Part shown: one piece after another, positions 16,501 to 24,507 of the stretch
How the letters are laid out: every line of letters starts with the position of its first letter
Position numbering within the stretch: position 1 is the stretch's first letter
NCBI RefSeq assembly: GCF_046630315.1
Contig: NZ_LQBD01000038.1
Span: forward strand, 62,001 to 126,000
Length of the DNA: 64,000 bases
Direction: 5' to 3'
Source of the DNA: Brucella anthropi_A
GTDB taxonomy: Bacteria > Pseudomonadota > Alphaproteobacteria > Rhizobiales > Rhizobiaceae
Notes under the pieces: model-generated
What the model was told of the DNA's origin: nothing
The model's input: the letters and a program-made list of their open reading frames with translations, nothing else
Database searches by the model: none
Made by a program: the position numbers and the translations under genes

Positions 16501-16823
16501 GATGCATCCTTGCAACACGGATAAATGACCTCGGGCCGGTTCGCCCTAGTCCTATCAATTTTCGCAGAAAACCAAGCCGGGCGCACAAGCCATCCTCTAA
16601 AGTTGATAATAATGATCCAGTTTAAACCACTTTTGCGGGGACGGCCAGTCCTGTCTCCGCCAAAGGACGCGCGAACGACAAACGGAGATATCCATGGGCC
16701 ATCCTCACAGCCGGGCATCCTGTCTTTCGTGTCCAGGGGCAATTTCGACGAACTGATGGAAAACCGGCATGGCTGGCAGGCTATCAAGCTGATTCCATTG
16801 ACTATTCTTACTCGGGGAAAAAG
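16501..16823. promoter_or_regulatory. Divergent control region between AraC gene and TonB receptor
   Basis: This 323-base gap holds no convincing gene. The AT-rich core TTGATAATAATGATCC at 16603-16618 resembles an iron-regulator site: it is one base away from the TGA-N9-TCA pattern described for RirA boxes and also recalls Fur half-sites. No full Irr-type element was seen. The receptor gene is preceded by GGGGAAAA as ribosome site. Confidence 0.4.
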
Positions 16824-19043
16824 ATGAACAGGCAATTCATAATTCTGCTGCTCTCAGGTTGCGGATTGACAACGGCAGCATATGCACAGGCGCCCACAGA
16901 CGGTGAAGCAGGCGTCACCCGGCTGGATCAGATCATCATCACCGCCGGCCGCAATGAGAGTTCGATTGCTGCGGTCGCGCAATCCGTACAGGTCATCGAT
17001 CAGGAACAGATCGAAGCAGCGATGCGAATCTCGCCGAATGCCAGCGATCTGATTTCGCGCCTGGTTCCCGGTTTTGCACCAAGCAACCAGACGATATCGG
17101 GTGCATCGGAAACATTTCGGGGCCGCGGCGTTCTGATCATGGTTGACGGCGTCCCCCGCAATACGCCGCTGCGCGATCTGTCACGCATCCTGTCGATGAT
17201 CGATCTCAATTCGATCGAGCGCATAGAGGTTGTCAACGGGGCTTCCAGCCTCTATGGCGCGGGCGCGACCGGCGGAACGATCAATTTCATCACCAAGCGC
17301 GGCACCAGCGACAAGCCCACCGTCACGGTACGCACCGGCCTTACCGGCTATACGGAAAACCTCGGCAAATCGACAGCGCCGGAAGCCAGCGTCTCCATCG
17401 AAGGCCGCAAGGAAAAATTCGATTATTTCTTCTCCGGAACGGGCGACTGGACGCGCCGGACCTATGACGGACATGGCAATGAAATGCCATCCGACGGCAT
17501 GCTGGGACAAGGCGGCGGCGACCGGATGGTCGATGGCAATTTCTTCGGCGTTGTCGGCTATGAAAGCGGGCCGCGCCGGTTTGAAGCCAGTTTCGACTGG
17601 ACCTATGCCAAGCAGAAGCCGGAATGGTTCACCGACTACACGACGAACCCGGTCTCGCCACGCTTCGGTTCACCCTATACGGGCGAACCGCTGCGTGAGG
17701 ATTCCAAATATCTGATGGCAAAATATACCGATCAGGATTTCGTGCTCGGCAATCTCGAAGTGAAGGCCTTCTATAACAAGATCTTCAAGCAGTCGCCGTT
17801 CACCGAACTTTCATCCGTGAATAGCCAGGTCTATTATTCGGGCGATCCCCGTCAGCCGACCGCGTGGTTCAACCAGTCGAAATATGATTTCGACCGCTCG
17901 GGCGTGAACATGACCGTCACGACGCCGATGGACTTCATCACCAATGGCAGCAAGCTGACCTGGGGCGTGGACTACACCCATGACAAGGTGGCGCAGACCC
18001 TCCTGAACGATGAAAATGCAATCGCCCCGATGACGCAGAATTCCGTTGCGGCTTTTGCGCAGGCCGAAGTTCCCGTCACGGAGCGGTTCCGCTTGCAGGG
18101 CGGCGCGCGTTTCGACCAGTTTTACCTGAACGTAAACGATTTCACCCGTCCGGCGGCCGTTGCCTGGCCTGCCAGATCTTTGGCGAATGTCTATCCCGCC
18201 ATCAGCGTCATCGGCGGTTCGTTCGACTATAATGCATGGACCTTCAACGCCGGAGCGGTCTACGACGTTACGCAGGAAGTGCAGGCATTCGGCAATTTCT
18301 CGCAAGGCTACAGCCTGACCGATATTGGCGCATTCACCCGCCGCGCCGGCCTCAATTCACGTGCGGAAATCTGCGACGCCTATGGATCGCTCGCCGCAAG
18401 CTTTGGCTGCCGTGGCACGCCCGATTTCAAGATCAGCTATGCCGACATCGCGCCAAAACCCCAACTGGTCAATACGTATGAAGTGGGTCTGCGCGGCGAT
18501 TGGGGCGACCTTCGCGGCACCGTGAGCAGTTATTTGTCCACCTCCAGGAACGGCGTGAACTACGACGTCGCGGCAAACCGCGTAAGTCAGCAGAAGGAGC
18601 GCATCTGGGGCGTAGAGGCCCGCGCCGACTACGACATCAACGCGATGTTCACCATCGGCGGCCTGCTTGCCTATCAGGAGGGCCGATACGATGCCGATCG
18701 CGACGGCAGCATCGGTTCGGACGAATACCTCCCCAACAATCGCATACCGACCACATGGAAGAGCCTCGCCTATACAACGGTGTCCTTCGATGGTGGTTAC
18801 AAGGTCCGGGGCGAAGTGGAATATTTCTCCGGTCGCGACCGCATCAAAGACCGGGAGATAGACGGCGCCACGCTGGTCAACCTGGCCTTCTCGAAAACTT
18901 TCGAGAACGGCAGCGAAGCAAGTCTCGCGATCCGCAATGTCTTCGACACCTATTACGTCAATCCCACCGCAACAGCCACGCGCAACGCACCCGTCGCGGG
19001 ATTGGGACGCAGCCTTTTCCTCTCCTATAAAGTAACATTCTAG
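16824..19043 (+). CDS. TonB-dependent ferric siderophore receptor, IutA-like
   Basis: A 739-residue outer-membrane receptor. A signal peptide ends near AYA (residue 20 or so), and the TonB box follows as DQIIITAGR. The plug domain spans roughly 35-170 (GRGVLIMVDGVPRN, IERIEVVNGASSLYGAGATGGTINFIT), and the barrel fills the rest, ending in the outer-membrane signature LGRSLFLSYKVTF. Length and plug motifs fit the aerobactin/rhizobactin receptor branch. It lies upstream of the inner-membrane importer and near the iucABCD-type operon, so its ligand is probably the siderophore made here. Exact ligand specificity is inferred from context only. Confidence 0.88.
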   Translation: MNRQFIILLLSGCGLTTAAYAQAPTDGEAGVTRLDQIIITAGRNESSIAAVAQSVQVIDQEQIEAAMRISPNASDLISRLVPGFAPSNQTISGASETFRGRGVLIMVDGVPRNTPLRDLSRILSMIDLNSIERIEVVNGASSLYGAGATGGTINFITKRGTSDKPTVTVRTGLTGYTENLGKSTAPEASVSIEGRKEKFDYFFSGTGDWTRRTYDGHGNEMPSDGMLGQGGGDRMVDGNFFGVVGYESGPRRFEASFDWTYAKQKPEWFTDYTTNPVSPRFGSPYTGEPLREDSKYLMAKYTDQDFVLGNLEVKAFYNKIFKQSPFTELSSVNSQVYYSGDPRQPTAWFNQSKYDFDRSGVNMTVTTPMDFITNGSKLTWGVDYTHDKVAQTLLNDENAIAPMTQNSVAAFAQAEVPVTERFRLQGGARFDQFYLNVNDFTRPAAVAWPARSLANVYPAISVIGGSFDYNAWTFNAGAVYDVTQEVQAFGNFSQGYSLTDIGAFTRRAGLNSRAEICDAYGSLAASFGCRGTPDFKISYADIAPKPQLVNTYEVGLRGDWGDLRGTVSSYLSTSRNGVNYDVAANRVSQQKERIWGVEARADYDINAMFTIGGLLAYQEGRYDADRDGSIGSDEYLPNNRIPTTWKSLAYTTVSFDGGYKVRGEVEYFSGRDRIKDREIDGATLVNLAFSKTFENGSEASLAIRNVFDTYYVNPTATATRNAPVAGLGRSLFLSYKVTF

Positions 19044-19079
19044 AACAAGGCCGGGCGATGAAGATGCTTTTCAGCACCA

Positions 19080-19098
19080 CGGCCTGCCCCGCAGGCCG
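19080..19098 (+). other. Hairpin between receptor and importer genes
   Basis: CGGCCTGC and GCAGGCCG form a perfect eight-pair stem around CCC, without a T run. It may lower expression of the importer relative to the receptor or stabilise the receptor message. Confidence 0.5.
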
Positions 19099-19122
19099 CC
19101 AGTCCCAAAAGGGGTATCCGGG

Positions 19123-20382
19123 ATGACAGCGGCCTCCTCTTCCATCGCCCGCCCCTCATCACGAACACGGCTGTTCTGTGTTCTTGCCGGTCTTTATCTG
19201 GCACAAGGCATCCCGACCTACCTGTTCGCCGCCGCCCTGCCGCCCATCCTGCGAGAGCAGGATGTGTCGCGCACCGCCATCGGCATGTTTTCCATCCTGC
19301 TTCTGCCCCTGGTCCTCAAATTTGCATGGGCGCCGCTGGTCGACCGCTTCCGGCCATGGGCACGCTCTCACCGGGCGGGCTGGGTCATTCTCACGCAAAG
19401 CGGGATCATCGCGGCCATTGTGTGCCTCATCCCGCTCGGACCGGATAATGTTACCGGAATTTTCATTGTCGGCTTCATCGCCTCGCTTTTGCTCGCCACA
19501 CAGGACATCGCGACCGATGGCTATGCCGCGAAATATCTCGATGAGGCCGACAGACCTCTTGGCAATGCCATCCAGGGAGGTGCGGTCGCCTTCGGCGTGC
19601 TGATCGGCGGAACGCTGGGGCTGGTGCTTTATCACCATGCGGGCTGGACGGTCATGCTTGGCACGGTCGCATTTCTTTCGTTCATTCCCCTGATCGCCGC
19701 CTTTTCGATGCGGGAAACCGATCCGGCCCCCGCGCCGGACGGGCGCGTTCTTTCGCGCCCCTCGATCATGCATTTCCTGCGTCGCGCCGAAGCGCGGCAG
19801 GTTCTGTGGATTGCGCTCATTTACCGTGCAAGCGAAGGGCTGATGAAGGCGATGGAGGGGCCTTATCTGGTCGATGCCGGCGTTCCGCTCGACGTGATCG
19901 GCTATCTGTCGGGGGCCGCCGCCGCAACCGCAGGCATTGCCGGCTCCGCCATCGCCGCCGTTCTTCTCCGCCGCAACGGTGTTGCTTCTGTGCTTGGACT
20001 TCTCGGCGGACTGAGAACGATCTGCTTCCTGCTGTTCACCCTGCATGCCTTCGGCGCACTGGGCGGAATCTGGCCACTTTACGGGGCGTCGGCGTTTCAG
20101 ACGATCATCCGCTACATGGAGATCGTTGCGCTCTACAGCCTTTTCATGAGCGTCACATCGCCCGATCAGCCCGGAACCGATTTTACGATCCTCGCCTGCG
20201 CGCAGATTCTTGTCTATCTGGCCGGCTCGATGGCTTCCGGCATTCTCGCAGATCGCCTGGGATACGGCTTTCTCTTCGCTCTCGCCACGGTCCTTTCGGG
20301 ACTGGCCGTACTTGCCACGATCAGCATGCTCAAAACATTGCCGACGACAGGCATTGACGCCGCTTCCGGGGAGCGGTCATGA
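19123..20382 (+). CDS. RhtX/FptX-like inner-membrane siderophore importer (MFS)
   Basis: A 419-residue, roughly 12-helix major facilitator protein. The N-terminal pattern LYLAQGIPTYLFAAALPPILRE, LLPLVLKFAWAPLVDRF and DIATDGYAAKYL is shared by AmpG and by the RhtX/FptX siderophore permeases, which move a whole ferric siderophore across the inner membrane without an ABC system. Position directly after a TonB receptor favours the RhtX role over AmpG. The window shows no siderophore ABC importer, which also fits. The gene converges with the next MFS gene, 17 bases away. Confidence 0.75.
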   Translation: MTAASSSIARPSSRTRLFCVLAGLYLAQGIPTYLFAAALPPILREQDVSRTAIGMFSILLLPLVLKFAWAPLVDRFRPWARSHRAGWVILTQSGIIAAIVCLIPLGPDNVTGIFIVGFIASLLLATQDIATDGYAAKYLDEADRPLGNAIQGGAVAFGVLIGGTLGLVLYHHAGWTVMLGTVAFLSFIPLIAAFSMRETDPAPAPDGRVLSRPSIMHFLRRAEARQVLWIALIYRASEGLMKAMEGPYLVDAGVPLDVIGYLSGAAAATAGIAGSAIAAVLLRRNGVASVLGLLGGLRTICFLLFTLHAFGALGGIWPLYGASAFQTIIRYMEIVALYSLFMSVTSPDQPGTDFTILACAQILVYLAGSMASGILADRLGYGFLFALATVLSGLAVLATISMLKTLPTTGIDAASGERS

Positions 20383-20399
20383 CCCGACATGCCTCTTCT

Positions 20400-21581
20400 T
20401 CACAGAGTGCGCATCTTCATCGAGAAGGCCAGAAGCGCGGCCATGGCGGCAAGGAGCGCGCTGGCAACAAGCGGCGCTTGCGCGGAGATGGTGAAAAAAT
20501 AGCCGCCGGAGATTGCGCCCGCTCCCTGGCCGAGCACATGGGCGCTGGCAAGCCAGCCAGCCGCCCCCCCCTGTTCTGCCTGCTCCATCTGGCCGGTGAG
20601 CCATCCAAGATAATTGGGCGTAGCTATCGCCATTCCTGCGCCACCCATCACCAGCCCGCCCAGGCTTGCATATGCGAGGGGGACTGCCGCCACGAACAGC
20701 ACACCAGCGGCCAGAAGAACCGTGCCGAGAATAACGCAGCTTCCGTTGTCAAGCCGCAACCGGGGAATGACCAGTATTTGCGTCGCGATCATCGCGAGCG
20801 CCACGACGATCAGCGTGATCCCCGCCGCAGCGGTCGCCCCGGCTGGGCCGACGGCGAGACGCAGTTGCAGCAACGGCCCGAGAACCATCTGGACTTGTCC
20901 GAAGCACATGGTGACAAGAAATCCAAGCCCAAGGAACGGCAACAGGCGCCTGTCGAATGGAGAAAGACAGGTCCTTCCACTGGTGCGTTGGCCGGCTTTG
21001 CCGCCCACCTTCTTCGCAGCCGGCACCAGCAGCAGGCTGAGCGGGCTTGCAACGAGCAGGATGACCGGCAGCAGAGGCATGACGCTGGCGGTCACTGCCG
21101 CAGCCGAACCGAGAATCCGGCCAATGCCAAGACCGGCGCTGAGCCGTGCCAAGGCAACGGTACGCTCCTTCTGCGGCAGCAATCCGGATATCCAGGCCTG
21201 CGCAATGGGCATGATTCCCGCAGAAGCCGCCCCATAGACGACACGCGATATGACGAGCAGGCCGAGCGCCAGCACATAGGGCAACGGACCGGCGATCATC
21301 AACGCCAGAAAGATGAGCTGCGCCAGCACAAGTACGAGCCCCAGCCAGGACAGGGCGCGCTGTGCGCCCATCCGGGCACCGAGCATTCCGCACAAAGGCG
21401 CACTGACAACGAAGGCAATCGCGCCAAGTCCTGCCGCGAAACCGATCTCTCCCGTTTGAAGGCCCGTTGCGGTCGCAATCAAAGGAACAAGCGCGATGAA
21501 CGCCGTCTGATTGAAGCCAATGGTCGAAACAGTAACAGAAAGACGGGAAGCAATCTTATGCGCAGTCATGTCGATATTCAT
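20400..21581 (-). CDS. MFS transporter, probable siderophore exporter
   Basis: A 12-helix MFS protein of about 393 residues with the drug/metabolite efflux pattern: GFAAGLGAIAFVVSAPLCGMLGARMGAQR in the 2-3 loop region, and RLSAGLGIGRILGS for helix 5. It diverges from the siderophore synthesis operon across about 90 bases and should share its control region. The inferred role is export of the finished siderophore. The start is uncertain: MNIDMTAHK is used here, with earlier in-frame starts and a later MTAHK also possible, none with a strong ribosome site. Confidence 0.75.
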   Translation of the reverse strand: MNIDMTAHKIASRLSVTVSTIGFNQTAFIALVPLIATATGLQTGEIGFAAGLGAIAFVVSAPLCGMLGARMGAQRALSWLGLVLVLAQLIFLALMIAGPLPYVLALGLLVISRVVYGAASAGIMPIAQAWISGLLPQKERTVALARLSAGLGIGRILGSAAAVTASVMPLLPVILLVASPLSLLLVPAAKKVGGKAGQRTSGRTCLSPFDRRLLPFLGLGFLVTMCFGQVQMVLGPLLQLRLAVGPAGATAAAGITLIVVALAMIATQILVIPRLRLDNGSCVILGTVLLAAGVLFVAAVPLAYASLGGLVMGGAGMAIATPNYLGWLTGQMEQAEQGGAAGWLASAHVLGQGAGAISGGYFFTISAQAPLVASALLAAMAALLAFSMKMRTL

Positions 21582-21636
21582 GGAAATCACCACATGCAAA
21601 AATTTCGACATCGTTAGCAATATAAAAATACAAAGT

Positions 21637-21658
21637 AAATAAAAATCAGAATTTATTT
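21637..21658. promoter_or_regulatory. AT-rich inverted repeat in the exporter/iucA control region
   Basis: AAATAAA (21637-21643) and TTTATTT (21652-21658) are perfect inverted copies separated by eight bases, in the short gap between the divergent exporter gene and iucA. The right arm ends two bases before the GGAG ribosome site of iucA. This is a plausible operator for an iron regulator such as Irr, RirA or Fur, but it matches none of their textbook consensus sites exactly. Confidence 0.4.
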
Positions 21659-21671
21659 CGGAGAAACTGAA

Positions 21672-23429
21672 ATGAATAAAGTATTTTCTATAGAAAATAC
21701 GGGCGCATCAGAGAATATATTTCTAAATTCATTAATAAGAGAATGGAAAAACTGGGAAATAATTGAAGACAAACCGCCATCGACAGACGGTAAAGCCAAA
21801 AAGATCCTGCTTTTGAAGCTTGCAGCGTCGGATGCCGAGGTCAGGGTGCCCGTTATTTTCTGGTCGCTGGCCGGATATCACAGCTTTGGCGCGCCGATGT
21901 GGAAAACCGATGGGGACCGGCTGGAACCCATAAGCTTGCCGGAACTGGCGCTCCTGCTTCTCAAGGAGGACGGGATCGGCGGCAGCGTTTCGCCGGATGC
22001 AAGACTGCTGTTCCAGCACAGGGTGCTGGACAGTATGCGATCGATCGCAACCCTTGTCCGCGAAAGAGCCGATGAACGCCCTTTTTCTGAACCGGGTCCC
22101 GATTTCATAACGGCTGAAACAGCGTTGCGCTTCGGCCATGCGGTACACCCGTTTCCGCGCAGCCGGGACGAATTCACCGATGAGGACAACCGCCGCTTCG
22201 GCCCGGAATATGGCAATGTCTTTGCCTTGCGGTGGTGGGCTGTCGAACCGGAACTCGTGGCGCAGGGAACGGTCGAGGGCTTCACCATGGCCGATGCCAT
22301 TGCATCCATTGCGGCATCGGATTCCCGGCTGATCGAAAAAGCAGCCGGACGACCGCTCATTCCGCTGCATCCATGGCAGGCGGCCCGCCTGTCGCTGCGC
22401 CCCGACATCCAGCAACTGGAACGTCAGGGCAAGATCACCGATCTTGGCAGCGGCCATCCTTGCTGGCGCGCGACCAGCTCGCTGCGCGCCATATATTCTC
22501 CCGACAGCGACTGGATGCTCAAATTTTCGCTCAGCCTCCGGCTGACCAATTCGCGCCGCATCGTGGAACCGAGAGAATGCCTGCGCGGCATGAATGTCCA
22601 TCGATTGATAACGGGAACGATCGGCAAGGCGCTGAAGAATCGTTTTCCAGATTTTCACATCATGGGCGAACCGGGCTGGATATCCCTGCGTTTGCCGGAT
22701 GGTTCCATCGACAGTGAAACGATTGCAGTTTTCCGGGAAAACCCGTTTCGTGGCGCGCAGCAACCGCATGCCGCCGTTCTTGCCGCCCTTTGCGAACGCC
22801 ATCCGGATGGGAGCGGCAGCCATGTCGCAGACCTCATACGCCGGATCGCGGCGTCCGAAGGCGCCCCGGAGAGCGATGTGGCGAAACGCTGGTTCGAACG
22901 CTTTCTGGAAATCGTCATCGCGCCTTTCATGATCGCCCAGGGTGATTACGGCCTGATTTTCGGTGCGCATCAGCAAAATATCGTTCTCGGCCTTCAGGAC
23001 GGCTGGCCGAATGCGCTCTATTTCCGCGATTGCCAGGGGACGGGTTACGTCCGCTCGTTCTTGCCGTTTCTGCGCGAATATCTGCCCGAGGCAGGGGCTG
23101 CGACCGACCATGTTTTCGACAGTGACGACGCCGCCCGGCTGGCTGGGTACTATCTATTCATCAACGGTGTTTTCGCACTGATTGCCGCGCTGGGTTCTGC
23201 CCGTTTCGTGGATGAAAGCGAACTTTTTGCAAGCCTCCAGCACTTTCTGGAACAGCTTGGCAAGGAGCCTCTCCGGGACAGGACCACGCTGGAATATCTC
23301 CTGCACAGCCCCACACTGGCCGCCAAGGGGAATTTCATGATCTCCGCTGGAAACGTCAATGAAAACACAGACGTGACCGACCCCCTTGCCTCTTACATCC
23401 GGTTTTCCAATCCCCTTTCGACACGGTGA
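21672..23429 (+). CDS. iucA: NIS siderophore synthetase, IucA/IucC family (IucA position)
   Basis: A 585-residue NRPS-independent siderophore synthetase that joins citrate to an acylated hydroxylysine with ATP. Marks are GHAVHPFPRSR (ATP site), RPLIPLHPWQ, KFSLSLRLTNSRR, GAHQQNIVLGL and YFRDCQGTG. GGAG lies eight bases before the ATG. Gene order (synthetase, acyltransferase, synthetase, monooxygenase) equals iucABCD of aerobactin operons, so this takes the IucA position. The first 30 codons are unusually AT-rich (many AAA, AAT, ATA, one AGA) compared with the rest. Confidence 0.88.
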   Translation: MNKVFSIENTGASENIFLNSLIREWKNWEIIEDKPPSTDGKAKKILLLKLAASDAEVRVPVIFWSLAGYHSFGAPMWKTDGDRLEPISLPELALLLLKEDGIGGSVSPDARLLFQHRVLDSMRSIATLVRERADERPFSEPGPDFITAETALRFGHAVHPFPRSRDEFTDEDNRRFGPEYGNVFALRWWAVEPELVAQGTVEGFTMADAIASIAASDSRLIEKAAGRPLIPLHPWQAARLSLRPDIQQLERQGKITDLGSGHPCWRATSSLRAIYSPDSDWMLKFSLSLRLTNSRRIVEPRECLRGMNVHRLITGTIGKALKNRFPDFHIMGEPGWISLRLPDGSIDSETIAVFRENPFRGAQQPHAAVLAALCERHPDGSGSHVADLIRRIAASEGAPESDVAKRWFERFLEIVIAPFMIAQGDYGLIFGAHQQNIVLGLQDGWPNALYFRDCQGTGYVRSFLPFLREYLPEAGAATDHVFDSDDAARLAGYYLFINGVFALIAALGSARFVDESELFASLQHFLEQLGKEPLRDRTTLEYLLHSPTLAAKGNFMISAGNVNENTDVTDPLASYIRFSNPLSTR

Positions 23430-23433
23430 ATCC

Positions 23434-24507
23434 ATGAATGTTCAAACAAAGAGCAACATCAGCGAACGCCTTTCGCCATCCGCGGGAATAGACGGTGAAT
23501 TGTCCTGGCATTATTGCGCGACAAATGCCGAGCGGCTTGCGGCAAGGCTGGACAAGAGCGGACGCATAACCCTGTTCGGAGAAGCCGGTGCGTTTCGCGC
23601 CGAAGCACAGCTCAATCTCGCCCGGCAGACAATTACGCTCGAAAATGTCAGGCTCGATCCATTGCATGGCGATGCGACCATGCTGCTTGCCGCCCTGCTT
23701 GATGCTGTTTTTCTGCGTTTTCACGACGCCCCTACCCTGGCATTGCCATCCGCCAGCCTGCTCGCGCCTGTCAGCGCCCTGGCTTTACGGGAAATCGAAG
23801 GATTGGCCATAGTCGAGCGCATTGTTTTACGTCAGTTGCCACTGTTGTGGCGCAAGCAGGCCGCCCATATGCCTTATCCGGCCATCCGGTCGGCACTCGG
23901 TCCCGATGACCGGCTGCCATTGCTTCGCCCCCCGCGACCGTCCGGCGTGTTTTACGAACGCTGGATACCGGAGCTGAACAAGACCGTTTCCTTGCGCCCC
24001 ATCGATCGGCGAACGGATCTGGACCTGTTCCATGGCTGGATGAATCAGGGACGTGTCTCCTATTTCTGGGAGCTTGCGCAAAGCCCCGAGGCGCTTGACG
24101 CCTATCTTCTGGACCAGGAGCGTGACCCGCATATCTTTGGCGTCATTGCGAGCTTCGACAACGAGCCGACCGGCTATTTCGAATTCTACTGGGCGCGCGA
24201 GGACCGTCTCGGTCCGTATTATGAGAACGAGGATTTCGACCGCGGCTGGCACGGCCTGATCGGCAATCCGCGCCATCTCGGCCGCCCGAAGACACTCGCG
24301 CTTTTCCGCTCGGTCAACCACTATCTTTTCCTTGATGAACCCCGAACGCGGCGCATCGTTGGCGAACCACGGGCATCCCATCAAAAGATGCTCAGCTATT
24401 GCGGAGACATGGCTTTCTACAAGGTGAAGGAATTCGATTTTCCGCATAAGCGCGCGGCGCTGATGTGCTGCGAGCGGGACCGCTTCTTCAAGGAGGTGCC
24501 GCTATGA
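23434..24507 (+). CDS. iucB: N6-hydroxylysine acyltransferase, IucB-like
   Basis: A 357-residue protein of the IucB/RhbD acyltransferase family. The C-terminal GNAT domain (about 175-345) has LRPIDRRTDLDLFHGWMNQGRVSYFWE, FEFYWAREDRLGPYY, DRGWHGLIGNPR and RIVGEPRASHQKMLSYC. The N-terminal part is longer than in the roughly 315-residue E. coli enzyme. It transfers an acyl group to N6-hydroxylysine. In aerobactin the group is acetyl; Ochrobactrum isolates are known to make ochrobactins, aerobactin-like siderophores with fatty-acyl chains, so a longer acyl donor is possible. The start has a four-base gap after iucA; the stop overlaps iucC by four bases. Confidence 0.87.
   Translation: MNVQTKSNISERLSPSAGIDGELSWHYCATNAERLAARLDKSGRITLFGEAGAFRAEAQLNLARQTITLENVRLDPLHGDATMLLAALLDAVFLRFHDAPTLALPSASLLAPVSALALREIEGLAIVERIVLRQLPLLWRKQAAHMPYPAIRSALGPDDRLPLLRPPRPSGVFYERWIPELNKTVSLRPIDRRTDLDLFHGWMNQGRVSYFWELAQSPEALDAYLLDQERDPHIFGVIASFDNEPTGYFEFYWAREDRLGPYYENEDFDRGWHGLIGNPRHLGRPKTLALFRSVNHYLFLDEPRTRRIVGEPRASHQKMLSYCGDMAFYKVKEFDFPHKRAALMCCERDRFFKEVPL

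Noticed and set aside
16603..16618. A definite RirA or Fur box before the TonB receptor
   Set aside because: The site misses the TGA-N9-TCA pattern by one base and fits Fur only in half-sites, so it is listed only as part of a control region and not as a named box.
20379..21617. Plus-strand open frame of 412 codons opposite the MFS exporter
   Set aside because: The minus-strand frame encodes a clean 12-helix transporter, whereas this frame is hydrophilic low-complexity sequence.
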